DNA of 54,917 bases from Enterobacter sichuanensis (GCF_002939185.1 NZ_POVL01000034.1:1-54917); one strand, 5' to 3'. Shown: positions 8,532 through 17,907, numbered from the stretch's first letter. The notes: generated by a model from the sequence alone, not told the origin. A program made the numbers and translations.

Positions 8532-9836
8532 TTACGCCATGTCGTCATTTTTGAACGATTTCGTGGCGCGGAACTGCCATAGCGCCAGCCCGACGACAAA
8601 GATCGACAGCAGGATAGTGATGGTCGCCGCAATCGCGTATTGCGAAGAGGACATCGTCAGTTTGTAGATCCACGACACCAGGATATCCGTCCCACCCGCA
8701 TTCGACCCCACCACCGCCGGTCCGCCGTTATTGAACAGATAGATGATGTTGAAGTTATTGAAGTTGAAGGTGTACTGGGTGATCAGAATCGGCGCAATCG
8801 AGTACAGCACCAGCGGCAGCGTGATGGTGCGCAGCTTCGTCGCGCTGCTGGCACCGTCCATGGTCGCCGCTTCGTAGAGATCGTCCGGAATGGCCTGCAG
8901 CACGCCGGTGGTCATGGCGAAAACAAACGGGAAGCCGAGCCAGGTCTGCATCATAATCAGCGCCGTTTTGGTCCAGAACGGATCGGTCATCCACGCTTTT
9001 GGCGCAATGCCGAAGAAGGCCAGTATGGCGTTGTTGATCACCCCAAAGGAGTCGTTGAACATCCCGGCAAACACCAGAATGGTGACAAAACCCGGTACCG
9101 CCCACGGCAGAATGAAAATGGTGCGGATCAGCGGTTTAAAGCGCAGATCCTTCTGGTTGACCAGGATGGCCAGCAGCACGCCTACCGAACATTGCAGCGT
9201 AGTGGCAAGCAGGGTCCAGACCACCGTCCACTGCAGCACATCGAAGAAGGTCGAACGCCAGATCGAGAGCGTGAAGATATTGATAAAGTTCTTAAACCCG
9301 ACCCAGTCTACAAGCTTAGCCGGCGGCGTGTGGTACAGGTTGTAGTTGGTAAACGCAATGGCAAAGCCGAACAGTATCGGGAAGACCACCACAAACACCA
9401 GCAGGATAAAGCCAGGGGTGATCATCAGATACGGGAAGCCGTCACTCAGCAGCATCTGATACTGCTTGCGCACGCTGTTCAGCCGTAAGCCTTCATCACG
9501 TTTACGGCCATTGACCCACGCATCCCGCATCGACAGGGCATACACCACGACGCCAAACGCGCCAATCAATACGCTGATGATCCCTTCAGCCAGCAGGAAG
9601 ATGGAGTTGTCCCGCGGCACCTCCTCGCCCAGCGTCACCAGCCCCCACAGCCCCTCGCGCAGAAAATCGGCAAATACGCCGATAAAACTGGCCAGCATCA
9701 CCAGGAAGATGCCCCCTTTCAGCCACTGGCGATGGTAGAACTGACCGAAGCCAGGGATAACCGCCAGCAGCAGGCCAGTCCAGGCATGACGCCCGGCCCC
9801 GTGCGGTCTGGCAAAATTTTCCGGGATGATACTCAC
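8532..9836 (-). CDS. ganF: ABC sugar permease, MalF type
   Basis: A 434-residue MalF-like permease. Extra N-terminal hydrophobic segments (residues about 20-110) precede the core, and the EAA loop reads EAATMDGASSATKLRTITLP (about 325-345). The GTG at 9836 is chosen because AGGAG lies 6 bases upstream; the TTG at 9842 abuts that site. It forms the heterodimeric membrane channel with GanG. Confidence 0.87.
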   Translation of the reverse strand: MSIIPENFARPHGAGRHAWTGLLLAVIPGFGQFYHRQWLKGGIFLVMLASFIGVFADFLREGLWGLVTLGEEVPRDNSIFLLAEGIISVLIGAFGVVVYALSMRDAWVNGRKRDEGLRLNSVRKQYQMLLSDGFPYLMITPGFILLVFVVVFPILFGFAIAFTNYNLYHTPPAKLVDWVGFKNFINIFTLSIWRSTFFDVLQWTVVWTLLATTLQCSVGVLLAILVNQKDLRFKPLIRTIFILPWAVPGFVTILVFAGMFNDSFGVINNAILAFFGIAPKAWMTDPFWTKTALIMMQTWLGFPFVFAMTTGVLQAIPDDLYEAATMDGASSATKLRTITLPLVLYSIAPILITQYTFNFNNFNIIYLFNNGGPAVVGSNAGGTDILVSWIYKLTMSSSQYAIAATITILLSIFVVGLALWQFRATKSFKNDDMA

Positions 9837-9893
9837 AGACAACTCCTTTCAAAAAAACGGGAGAGCAGCCTCCCGTTCGGCGACGTCAGAACA

Positions 9894-11108
9894 TTACTGG
9901 TTGCTGGCCTGCATGGCTTCGATTTGCATCTGGACCTGTTTCTCTGCGCTATCCAGCGCGGCTTTAGGATCCTGTTTGCCGGTCAGGCTCAGCTCCAGCG
10001 CGGCGTTGGCTGGCCCCCACACTTCGCCCATCTCCGGAATGCCCGGCATGGCGGAGGCTCGCGCGGCCTGTACCGCGACGGCACTCGCTTTTTCATCGTT
10101 CTTGATAATCGGATCGTCGATCATCGCCGTCAGCGGCGGGATCTCACGCGTGGCAACGTAGCGGGTTTTGACGTACTGCGGCTGGTTAATAAATTCGATA
10201 AATTTCTGCGCCAGCGCTTTGTCTTTGCTCCAGGTGGAGACCACGTAGCCTTTCACCCCAAGGAAAGAGCTCATAGGCTTGCCGTCCGGCAGCGCTGGCA
10301 GCGGCGCAACGCCGTAGTTGATGCCTGCCGCTTCATACGGCTGGAATGCCCACGGCCCATTGATCACGGCTGCTGCTTTCTTCTCGGTAAACAAAGAGTC
10401 GATGGCGTTCAGACCGTTGTCGCCGACTATCCCGGCAGGGAAGATCCCGTCGGCGTAGAATTTTTTCAGGTACGTCACGGCCTCTACCGCACCCGGCTTG
10501 TTCAGGCCAACGTCGCTGGCGTTATAGCCGCCTTTGTCGTTTTGACCGAAGATGTAGCCGCCCATCGGGGAGATTGCCCCCCAGCTGTAGTAAATCTGGT
10601 CGAACTTGGCGAGCAGGCCGTACTGGTTTTTCGCGCGCTGCTGTTTCGAAAAGTCATACCAGTCCTGCAGTGTGTTCAGGGGCTTGTCGATGAGGTCTTT
10701 GTTGTAGATCAGAACCAGCGTCTCGACCGCTTTCGGCACGCCGTAGAGGGCATTATCCATTCTGAAGGCATTGATTGAGGCCGGGGTGTACTGTTCTGTC
10801 TGCTTAGCCTCCAGATTCAGAGGGGTCAGCAGCCCTTGCACCACGGCACCGCCCAGCTGATCGTTAGGAATAACCAGCACGTCCGGGCCAATGCCTGCCG
10901 GGCCGTCCAGGCGCAATTTTTCCAGCTGCTGAGCGTAAGGCGTTTCCTGCACGTTAACCTTAACGTCGTACTGTTTTTCAAAGTCGGCGACCGCATCCTT
11001 TATGCCGGACGACTTCTTGATGTCTTCCCAGACGTTAAGCTGCGTGGTGGCGTGGACCTGCATCGCGAGCGTAGAGAGGATAAGCGCAGCGAGAATGTTC
11101 TTTTTCAT
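9894..11108 (-). CDS. ganE: periplasmic oligosaccharide-binding protein, MalE type
   Basis: A 404-residue extracellular solute-binding protein of family 1. Residues 1-20 are a signal peptide (MKKNILAALILSTLAMQVHA). Family landmarks include GPDVLVIPNDQLG, YGVPKAVETLVLIYNK and VINGPWAFQPYEAAG. The start at 11108 is preferred because TGAGG precedes it by about 7 bases. It is first in the ganEFG-ganA-ganB operon and divergent from ganK. It captures galacto-oligosaccharides made by the GH53 enzyme (substrate inferred). Confidence 0.9.
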   Translation of the reverse strand: MKKNILAALILSTLAMQVHATTQLNVWEDIKKSSGIKDAVADFEKQYDVKVNVQETPYAQQLEKLRLDGPAGIGPDVLVIPNDQLGGAVVQGLLTPLNLEAKQTEQYTPASINAFRMDNALYGVPKAVETLVLIYNKDLIDKPLNTLQDWYDFSKQQRAKNQYGLLAKFDQIYYSWGAISPMGGYIFGQNDKGGYNASDVGLNKPGAVEAVTYLKKFYADGIFPAGIVGDNGLNAIDSLFTEKKAAAVINGPWAFQPYEAAGINYGVAPLPALPDGKPMSSFLGVKGYVVSTWSKDKALAQKFIEFINQPQYVKTRYVATREIPPLTAMIDDPIIKNDEKASAVAVQAARASAMPGIPEMGEVWGPANAALELSLTGKQDPKAALDSAEKQVQMQIEAMQASNQ

Positions 11109-11128
11109 GTTCAACCTCATGTGAAGGT

Positions 11129-11150
11129 ATAACAATTTTATGGTTGTTAT
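11129..11150. promoter_or_regulatory. candidate GanR operator before ganE
   Basis: Perfect inverted repeat ATAACAA-N8-TTGTTAT, 21 bases before the ganE ATG. The same heptamer TTGTTAT recurs at 2369-2375 (before ganR/ganL) and 11385-11391 (before ganK), so all divergent gan promoters carry it. Which repressor binds is inference. Confidence 0.45.
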
Positions 11151-11281
11151 CGCATCAAACGCCTTACCCACCTCATCAAATAACGCATTAAATCCGATGC
11201 TGCACGTATGACATCAAATGCCTTTGGCTTGGTATACGCTACCCTTCACATCATGATAACTCTACAAAAAACTGCGAGTTG

Positions 11282-11297
11282 TGTGATCGTCATAACA
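11282..11297. promoter_or_regulatory. candidate CRP site in ganE-ganK intergenic region
   Basis: TGTGA-TCGTCA-TAACA matches 9 of 10 half-site bases of the CRP consensus. It sits centrally in the 321-base divergent region 11109-11429, able to serve both ganE and ganK. Besides this site and the TTGTTAT repeats I see nothing else in that region. Confidence 0.55.
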
Positions 11298-11429
11298 TTA
11301 ATGGAATATCTGTATAGGGCCCATGAATACTGGAAGTTATAGTCAACACAGACAAATTGCACCGTCCAGCCATGTCAAACACAATTGTTATACGTAAAAC
11401 ATAACTGGCGATTTACTCGGGGAACACTG

Positions 11430-12545
11430 ATGTCGAACATACAATTGAGGAATGTCACCAAGCGCTTTGGCGACACCGTTACCTTACACAACGTGAATCT
11501 GGAGATTGAAGACGGGAAGTTTGCCGTTTTTGTTGGCCCTTCCGGCTGCGGTAAATCGACCCTGCTGCGCATGATTGCGGGTCTGGAGGAGATTAGCGAA
11601 GGTGAAGTCTTAATCGGTAATGAGGTGATGAATGACGTCGCCCCTTCTCACCGGGGCGTGGCAATGGTCTTTCAGTCTTACGCGCTCTATCCGCATATGA
11701 CCGTCGCGGAAAACATGGGCTACGGTCTGAAGGTGAATAAAGTCCCGAAAGATCAGATCCGTCATCAGGTGGAGATGGTGGCAAAAACGCTGCAGCTCTC
11801 ACACCTGCTGGACCGTAAACCTAAACAACTGTCCGGCGGGCAGCGCCAGCGCGTGGCGATTGGTCGCGCCATCGTGCGTAACCCGCGCGTCTTTATGTTC
11901 GATGAACCCCTCTCTAACCTGGATGCTGAACTGCGCGTCGAAATGCGCCTGCACCTCGCCCGACTGCACCAGGAGCTGAAAACCACCATGGTGTATGTGA
12001 CACATGACCAGATAGAAGCGATGACGCTGGCGGACAAAATCGTGGTCATGAACTATGGCAAGGTTGAGCAGATGGGCGCGCCAATGGATCTCTATTACAA
12101 ACCAGCGAATAAATTTGTCGCCGGGTTTATCGGTTCTCCGAAGATGAACTTTCTGCCCGCCACCGTCGAAGCCTGGCAGCCGGGCAAGCTCACCGTAAGA
12201 TTGTCACAGCAGAAGTCGCTCACGCTCGCGATAACCACCACACCGCTGCAGCCGGGCAGTCAGGTCACACTGGGCATTCGTCCGGAACATTTAACCACCG
12301 ACGTTAAGCGCGGCACGCCGCTGGAATTTAACTGTGAAGTGGTGGAACGGCTGGGGAACAACACTTACCTGTTTGGACAATGCTACGGCCATGACAACGT
12401 GAAGATCTTGCTGCCGGGCGACGTGAAGTTCGCGCCCTGGCAGAAGATAGACGTGGCGTTTGACGACCGTCACTGCATGGTGTTTGACGAGCAGGATGTG
12501 CGGGTGAGCGCAGATATCGACGATGCGGTGCGTTCGGTGGCTTAA
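11430..12545 (+). CDS. ganK: ABC transporter ATPase, MalK/UgpC type
   Basis: A 371-residue sugar-importer ATPase. Walker A is GPSGCGKST (about 36-44), the signature LSGGQRQR (about 135), Walker B VFMFDEP (about 155), with a C-terminal regulatory OB-like domain (about 235-371: LGIRPEH). The start at 11430 has GGGGA 7 bases upstream; the in-frame ATG 45 bases earlier has no site. It is divergent from ganE and energises GanFG. Its stop overlaps that of the convergent hpxK by 4 bases. Confidence 0.9.
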   Translation: MSNIQLRNVTKRFGDTVTLHNVNLEIEDGKFAVFVGPSGCGKSTLLRMIAGLEEISEGEVLIGNEVMNDVAPSHRGVAMVFQSYALYPHMTVAENMGYGLKVNKVPKDQIRHQVEMVAKTLQLSHLLDRKPKQLSGGQRQRVAIGRAIVRNPRVFMFDEPLSNLDAELRVEMRLHLARLHQELKTTMVYVTHDQIEAMTLADKIVVMNYGKVEQMGAPMDLYYKPANKFVAGFIGSPKMNFLPATVEAWQPGKLTVRLSQQKSLTLAITTTPLQPGSQVTLGIRPEHLTTDVKRGTPLEFNCEVVERLGNNTYLFGQCYGHDNVKILLPGDVKFAPWQKIDVAFDDRHCMVFDEQDVRVSADIDDAVRSVA

Positions 12546-13777
12546 CCCGCGCCACCGTCAGCCAGCTTTCTCACCGCCCGCCCAAACGCCTCAATCGCCA
12601 GCGCGACATCCTCAGCCATCACCGATTCCGCCGGATGATGGCTGACGCCGCCCCTGCAGCGCACAAACAGCATCCCCACCGGCCAGCGCTCTGCCAGGGC
12701 GATGGTGTCGTGCCCGGCGCCGCTGGGCAGGGACACGGTACGCCCCTGCACCGATTCAACGGCGTCGCCCAGCAGATGCTGCAGACGCGCATCGCACGGC
12801 GTGGCGGCGATCCGGTAAAACTCCTCGGCGCCAAAACGTAACCCGCGACGGGCGGCGATGGCCTGCGCCTGCGCCAGCAGTTCAGCGAGTAGCGCGTCCA
12901 GCGGGGCATCCTGCGGGCCGCGAATATCCAGCGAGAGCGTAACCTCGCCGGGTATGACGTTAACCGCACCGGGCAGACAGCGTAACTCCCCCACTGTCGC
13001 CACGAGATTGCCGCCGGCTTGCCGGGTGGTGTTTTCAATCAGCACCATCCATTCGGCGGTAGCGGCCAGGGCATCTTTACGGTGAGCCATCGGCACGGTA
13101 CCGGCGTGCCCGGCCTCGCCGGTGAAGCGGCAGTTTAGGCGGCGCGCGCCGTTGATGGCTTCCACCACGCCCAGCGCCAGCCCCTCCTGCTCCAGGCACG
13201 GCCCCTGTTCGATGTGCAGCTCCAGACAGGCGCTGAAATCGTGCGGATGGCGTGCCGCCAGCCCCACGCGGGTGGGGTCGAGTCCTGCCTGCACCATCGC
13301 CTGCGCCACGCTGATGCCCTGGGCATCGCACGTCTCCAGCCAGCCCTGCGGCCAGGTTCCCGTCAGACCACGGCTGCCCAGCAGGGTGATACCAAAACGG
13401 GTCCCCTCTTCGTCACCAAAGCCGACAATCTCAATCGCCTGGGCCAGGTGCACGCCCTGCTGGTGCAGGCTGTCCACCACTTCGATGGCCGTGAGTACCC
13501 CGAGCATGCCGTCGTAGCGCCCGGCGTTGCGCACGGTATCCAGATGCGATCCGAGCAGCACCGCCTGCGCCCCCTCCTGCTGGCCTTCATAGCGTCCACA
13601 GATATTGCCCACGCTGTCCTGCCAGACGGTCATGCCCGCCTGGCGCATCCACTCTCCAACAAGCTGGTTGGCCTGCAGATGCTGCGTGGAGAGATACACC
13701 CGCGTCAGCCCGTCCGGGGTTTCGCTGATGGCGGCCAGCGCGTCGGCACGTGCCATCACCCGTTCTGCCGGGCTCAC
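12542..13777 (-). CDS. hpxK: allantoate amidohydrolase
   Basis: A 411-residue M20-type metal-dependent amidohydrolase that cleaves allantoate to ureidoglycine (or onward), releasing ammonia. Metal ligands are visible: His78 (LLGSHLDTV), bridging Asp89 (RYDGMLGV), Glu123/Glu124 (GDEEGTRFG), His188 (ELHIEQGP) and a late HHPAES. The dimerisation insert starts around 205. The GTG at 13777 is chosen because it forms a GTGA overlap with the hpxJ stop, the coupling seen elsewhere in this operon; ATG 13756 is an alternative. It is last in hpxFGHIJK. Related N-carbamoyl amidohydrolases look alike, but context favours allantoate. Confidence 0.9.
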   Translation of the reverse strand: MSPAERVMARADALAAISETPDGLTRVYLSTQHLQANQLVGEWMRQAGMTVWQDSVGNICGRYEGQQEGAQAVLLGSHLDTVRNAGRYDGMLGVLTAIEVVDSLHQQGVHLAQAIEIVGFGDEEGTRFGITLLGSRGLTGTWPQGWLETCDAQGISVAQAMVQAGLDPTRVGLAARHPHDFSACLELHIEQGPCLEQEGLALGVVEAINGARRLNCRFTGEAGHAGTVPMAHRKDALAATAEWMVLIENTTRQAGGNLVATVGELRCLPGAVNVIPGEVTLSLDIRGPQDAPLDALLAELLAQAQAIAARRGLRFGAEEFYRIAATPCDARLQHLLGDAVESVQGRTVSLPSGAGHDTIALAERWPVGMLFVRCRGGVSHHPAESVMAEDVALAIEAFGRAVRKLADGGAG

Positions 13778-15015
13778 AGTGGCGTCTCGCGGCGATAGTG
13801 GTCCCACGCGGCCTGCATCGCCGCCCCCTGCGAGGTCGTGAATTTCAGGTAGTTCAGCACCGACTCCAGCGCGCTCAGGGTGGTCATCACGCAGTCTTTG
13901 CGTGCGTTATAGCCCATGGTGCCAATGCGCCACACCTTGCCGTGCAGCGGACCAAACGAGGTACCGATTTCGATGCCGAAATCTTCCAGCATCAGCTTAC
14001 GCACCTGGTCGCCGTTGATCCCCTGCGGGATCACCACCCCCAGCACGTTGTTCATCTTGTGCTTCAGGTCGCCGAAGGTCTCCAGCCCCATCGCCTGAAT
14101 GCCCTTCAGCAAAGCGTCACCATGCAGCTTATGACGCGCGATGCCGTTATCCAACCCTTCCTGCAGGATCAGCCGCGCGCATTCGCGGGCGCCAAACAGC
14201 GCGGTGGTCGCTTCGGTGTGATGGTTCAGACGCTCCGGCCCCCAGTAGTCCATCACCATGCCGAGATCGAAGTAGTTGGAGTAGATCATCTCCTCGTCGC
14301 CGTCGCGGTGGGCGTCGGTACGGATGCCCTCCTCAACGCATTTGCGACGGCGGATCGCCTCCTCCATCCGCGCGCTCAGGGTGATCGGCGACGTGCCCGA
14401 CGGGCCGCCGAGACACTTCTGCATCCCGGCCGACACCGCGTCTAGCCCCCAGGCGTCGGTCTCCAGCGCGTTGCCGCCGAGCGACGCGGTGGCATCGGTA
14501 TAAAACAGCACATCGTGACGGCGGCAGATCTCGCCAAGCGCCGCGAGCGGCTGCAGCATGGTGGTGGAGGTATCGCCCTGCACGGTCAGTAGCAGGCGCG
14601 GACGAATACGTTTAATCGCATCTTCTATCTGGTCCGGGGTAAACACCTCGCCCCACGGCACCTCGATGGTATGCACCTCTGCCCGACAGCGGCGGGCGAT
14701 TTCGCACAGCAGGTGACCAAAGCGGCCAAACACCGGCACCAGCACTTTATCACCGGGGCGAATGGCGGAGACCAGAATCGCTTCAATCCCCGCGCGGGAG
14801 GTGCCGTCCACCAGCATCGTCCAGCGGTTCTCTGTACAGAACACCCCGCGATAAAGCGCCATCACCTCGTTCATGTAGTGGGTCATAGCCGGGTCGTACT
14901 GGCCAATCAGCTGGCTCGACATGGCGCGCAGCACGCGCGGGTCGGCGTTGATCGGGCCCGGGCCCATCAGCAGGCGCTGCGGCGGATTGATTTGCGGAAA
15001 GTGTGCGATATCCAT
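13774..15015 (-). CDS. hpxJ: ureidoglycine-glyoxylate aminotransferase (PucG-like)
   Basis: A 413-residue class V PLP aminotransferase. It has the alanine-glyoxylate transaminase start LLMGPGPINADPRVL, DATASLGG with the PLP-contacting Asp at about 174, and the Schiff-base Lys200 in SAGMQKCLGGPSG. PucG-type enzymes move the amino group of (S)-ureidoglycine to glyoxylate, giving oxalurate and glycine, which fits its position beside allantoate amidohydrolase. It follows hpxI by a 13-base gap and overlaps hpxK. Confidence 0.88.
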   Translation of the reverse strand: MDIAHFPQINPPQRLLMGPGPINADPRVLRAMSSQLIGQYDPAMTHYMNEVMALYRGVFCTENRWTMLVDGTSRAGIEAILVSAIRPGDKVLVPVFGRFGHLLCEIARRCRAEVHTIEVPWGEVFTPDQIEDAIKRIRPRLLLTVQGDTSTTMLQPLAALGEICRRHDVLFYTDATASLGGNALETDAWGLDAVSAGMQKCLGGPSGTSPITLSARMEEAIRRRKCVEEGIRTDAHRDGDEEMIYSNYFDLGMVMDYWGPERLNHHTEATTALFGARECARLILQEGLDNGIARHKLHGDALLKGIQAMGLETFGDLKHKMNNVLGVVIPQGINGDQVRKLMLEDFGIEIGTSFGPLHGKVWRIGTMGYNARKDCVMTTLSALESVLNYLKFTTSQGAAMQAAWDHYRRETPL

Positions 15016-15028
15016 TGTTCAGTCCTTA

Positions 15029-15766
15029 TCAGTTGAGGCCGCGCACGGAGGAGATGAACTGCTTCAGTTCGGTGGTCTGCGGGTTGGCGAACAGCGTTTT
15101 GCTGTCGCCCTGCTCCCAGACTTTCCCCTGGTGCATAAACACCACGCGGTCGCCCACTTCGCGGGCGAAATTCATTTCATGGGTAACCAGTATGAGCGTC
15201 ATCCCTTCGGCCGCCAGCTGCTCGAGCACTTTGAGCACTTCGCCCACCAGTTCCGGGTCGAGCGCGGAGGTGATCTCGTCACAGAGCAATACTTTCGGCG
15301 ACATCGCCAGCGCCCGGGCAATCGCCACGCGCTGCTGCTGGCCGCCGGAGAGGCTCGACGGGTAGTAATCCAGACGGTCGCCGAGACCGACTTTCTCCAG
15401 CATCTGCTGCGCCAGCGCCCGGCATTCGGCGGCGCTTTTCTTCAGTACCCGGCGCGGGGCGAGCATGACGTTCTCCAGCGCCGTCATGTGCGGAAACAGG
15501 TTGAAGCTCTGGAACACCATTCCGACCGAGCGGCTGATTTCACGCGCCTGAGAGTCCCGGTCGGTGATGGTCATGCCGCCCAGCTTGATGCTGCCGTCCT
15601 GATAGCCTTCCAGGCCGTTAATACAGCGCAACAGCGTGCTTTTGCCCGATCCGCTGCGCCCGATAATGGAAATCACCTGGCCCATGTCGATATCCAGATC
15701 GACGCCCTTGAGCACGTGGTTATCGCCGTAGTACTTCTGCACCTGATTAATGGTGATGAGAGGCAT
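15029..15766 (-). CDS. hpxI: ABC transporter ATPase, polar amino-acid type
   Basis: A 245-residue GlnQ/HisP-type ATPase: Walker A GRSGSGKST, signature LSGGQQQR, Walker B VLLCDEITSALDPE and the H-loop VTHEM. The start MPLITINQV at 15766 has GGAGA upstream and overlaps hpxH by 20 bases. It powers the HpxG/HpxH permease. Six genes in this order match hpxFGHIJK of Klebsiella, where the transporter is linked to allantoate use; the substrate is inferred. Confidence 0.87.
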   Translation of the reverse strand: MPLITINQVQKYYGDNHVLKGVDLDIDMGQVISIIGRSGSGKSTLLRCINGLEGYQDGSIKLGGMTITDRDSQAREISRSVGMVFQSFNLFPHMTALENVMLAPRRVLKKSAAECRALAQQMLEKVGLGDRLDYYPSSLSGGQQQRVAIARALAMSPKVLLCDEITSALDPELVGEVLKVLEQLAAEGMTLILVTHEMNFAREVGDRVVFMHQGKVWEQGDSKTLFANPQTTELKQFISSVRGLN

Positions 15767-16406
15767 TGAATTTCGTCTCCAGATAGCGGCTGTAGCGGGA
15801 CAGCGGATAACACAGAATAAAGTAGCCCAGCGCCACCAGCGCAAAGACCTTAAACGGCTGATAGGTCACGTTGGTCAGCATGGTCCCGGCCTTGGTGAGC
15901 TCAACAAAGCCGATAATCGACGCCAGCGCGGTACCCTTGATCACCTGCACGGCAAAACCGACCGTCGGGGCAATCCCAATCCGCAGCGCCTGCGGAGCAA
16001 GCACCCGATAAAGCGTCTGGCCGAAGGTCAGCCCGAGGCAGCGAGACGCCTCCCACTGCCCCTTCGGCAGCGCGCGAATACATCCGTTCCAGATATCGAG
16101 TAAAAACGCGCTGGTGTAGAACGTGAGCGCCAGCGAGGCGGCGGTCCACGGCGAAACGTCAATACCAAACAGCGCCACGCCGAAGAAGGCCAGGAACAGC
16201 TGCATCAGCAGCGGCGTGCCCTGAAACAGCTCGATATAGCCACGAATGATGCGCTTCACCGTGCGTCCGCCCGTCAGGCGCAGCAGCAACAGCGGCAGCG
16301 TCACCACCGCGCCGCCGACAAACGCCACCAGCGACAGCAGCACCGTCCATCGCCCGGCCAGCAGCAGGTTGCGAATAATGTCCCAGTCGGTAAAGGTGGT
16401 CATCAT
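15747..16406 (-). CDS. hpxH: ABC permease, polar amino-acid type (second)
   Basis: A 219-residue HisM/GlnP-like permease with about five hydrophobic segments and the EAA-type loop ALPKGQWEASRCLGLTFGQ (about 125-143). The start ATG overlaps the hpxG stop as ATGA. It pairs with HpxG in the membrane. Confidence 0.85.
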   Translation of the reverse strand: MMTTFTDWDIIRNLLLAGRWTVLLSLVAFVGGAVVTLPLLLLRLTGGRTVKRIIRGYIELFQGTPLLMQLFLAFFGVALFGIDVSPWTAASLALTFYTSAFLLDIWNGCIRALPKGQWEASRCLGLTFGQTLYRVLAPQALRIGIAPTVGFAVQVIKGTALASIIGFVELTKAGTMLTNVTYQPFKVFALVALGYFILCYPLSRYSRYLETKFNASHHH

Positions 16407-17068
16407 GCCTGCACCCCCAGCCATTTGCGTCCTGCGGCCATCATCAGCTGGCGCAGGGTAATCGACAGCGCTAAGTAAATCCCGGTTGTCACCAGATAAA
16501 CCTCAAAGCTCAAAAACGTTCTGGACTGGATCAGGTTGGCGGCAAAGGTCAGCTCTTCATACGAGACCTGCGACACCACCGACGAGCCGAGCATCACAAT
16601 AATGCACTGGCTCACCAGTGCCGGGTAAATGCGCTGCAGCGCGGGCGGCAGCACCACGCGGATAAAGGTCTGCAGGCGGGTCAACCCCAGCACGCGTCCG
16701 GCCTCCCATTGCCCTTTCGGCGTCACCTGGATCCCGGCGCGGATAATCTCGGTGCTGTACGCGCCGAGGTTCACCACCATCGCCAGCAGCGCCGCTTCCC
16801 CCGCGGTCATCTTCAGCCCCAGATTCGGCAGGCCGAAGACAATGAAAAACAGCTGCACCACGAACGGCGTGTTGCGGATGATCTCGACGTACCCACCCCA
16901 GATCCGGCTGTACCACGTTGGGCGTCCGCTTCGGATCGCCGCCCCGAAAATACCTGTCGCCAGCCCGCCCACGGTCGCCAGCACCGTTAGCTGAATGGTG
17001 ACCCACAGCCCCGCCAGCAGCTCCGGCCAGTGCGGCCAGAGCGCGGAGAAATCAAGTTGCTCCGTCAT
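16403..17068 (-). CDS. hpxG: ABC permease, polar amino-acid type (first)
   Basis: A 221-residue permease with the family loop VTPKGQWEAGRVLGLTRLQTF and an early IRNTPFVVQLFF segment. It starts 4 bases after the hpxF stop (ATG 17068; an upstream in-frame TTG lies inside hpxF). It forms the transport channel with HpxH. Confidence 0.85.
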   Translation of the reverse strand: MTEQLDFSALWPHWPELLAGLWVTIQLTVLATVGGLATGIFGAAIRSGRPTWYSRIWGGYVEIIRNTPFVVQLFFIVFGLPNLGLKMTAGEAALLAMVVNLGAYSTEIIRAGIQVTPKGQWEAGRVLGLTRLQTFIRVVLPPALQRIYPALVSQCIIVMLGSSVVSQVSYEELTFAANLIQSRTFLSFEVYLVTTGIYLALSITLRQLMMAAGRKWLGVQA

Positions 17069-17072
17069 CGGC

Positions 17073-17855
17073 TCAGGCGCCAAGGTTTGCCGGCAGCGGA
17101 GCCTTCAGCCACTGCTCGGACAGGCCGTTCAGCGTGCCGTCCTTAATACCCTGCTCAATCAGCGCGTCCACTTTTGCCTTCAGGGCTGGTTCGTTCTTCT
17201 TCAGGCCAATAAAGCACGGCGAGTCTTTCAGCATAAAGCTCGGCACGGGGGCTTTCGCCGCGTTCTGACGCGAAATGGCCGCCACCACGAGGTTACCGGT
17301 TGCCACGTACTGCACCTGCCCGGAGAGATACGCCGACAGCGTGGTGTTATTGTCTTCGTAGCGTTTTACGTTGGCATCTTTCGGTGCCAGGCTGGTCAGC
17401 ACCATGTCCTCCACTGCTCCACGCGTCACGCCAATGGTTTTTCCGCTCAGGGCGGCGGCATCTTTCAGCTCGGCGCCTTTCGGGCCAAACACGCCGAGGA
17501 AGAACGGCGCGTAGGCGCGGCTAAAATCGATCACCTTCTCGCGCTCCGGGTTTTTCCCGAGGCTGGAAATGACCAGGTCCACCTTATCGGTTTGCAGGTA
17601 CGGCACGCGGTTAGCGCTGGTCACCGGGACCAGCTGCAGCTTGAGCTTCATCTGCTTGGCCAGGTAGCGCGCCATGTCGATGTCATAGCCCTGCGGCTGG
17701 AGATCGGTCCCCACCGATCCAAACGGCGGGAAGTCCTGCGGTACGGCGATACGAATAGTGCCGCGCTTCTCGATATCCTGAAGCTGGTCAGCCTTTACCG
17801 GCAGGTTGGTGAACAGACAGACGGCCCCGGCCAGTGCAATTAACAGTTTTTTCAT
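17073..17855 (-). CDS. hpxF: periplasmic solute-binding protein, family 3
   Basis: A 260-residue binding protein: signal peptide MKKLLIALAGAVCLFTNLPVKA (1-22), then the family-3 start IEKRGTIRIAVPQDFPPFG and the internal landmark VDLVISSLGKNPEREKVIDFS. It is first in hpxFGHIJK, behind a sigma-54-like promoter and a candidate HpxU operator. The ligand is probably allantoate or another ureide, inferred from the downstream enzymes. Confidence 0.87.
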   Translation of the reverse strand: MKKLLIALAGAVCLFTNLPVKADQLQDIEKRGTIRIAVPQDFPPFGSVGTDLQPQGYDIDMARYLAKQMKLKLQLVPVTSANRVPYLQTDKVDLVISSLGKNPEREKVIDFSRAYAPFFLGVFGPKGAELKDAAALSGKTIGVTRGAVEDMVLTSLAPKDANVKRYEDNNTTLSAYLSGQVQYVATGNLVVAAISRQNAAKAPVPSFMLKDSPCFIGLKKNEPALKAKVDALIEQGIKDGTLNGLSEQWLKAPLPANLGA

Positions 17856-17878
17856 GGTGCTTCCCCGTAACGTTAACA

Positions 17879-17889
17879 TGAAACAAAAG
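17879..17889. promoter_or_regulatory. candidate HpxU operator before hpxF
   Basis: TGAAACAAAAG, between the sigma-54-like promoter and the hpxF start. The identical 11-mer, inverted, lies just before hpxU (18900-18910). A repressor bound here would block initiation or early elongation. Confidence 0.5.
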
Positions 17890-17907
17890 ATTCTTTGAAT
17901 GTGTTTT

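Noticed and set aside
9732..10778. 348-codon plus-strand frame over ganF/ganE
   Set aside because: It lies antisense to two well-recognised transporter genes and has no recognisable domain or ribosome site.
11109..11429. MalT boxes in the ganE-ganK region, as in true mal operons
   Set aside because: No GGGGATGAGG-type boxes on either strand; control by the adjacent LacI-type protein and CRP fits better.
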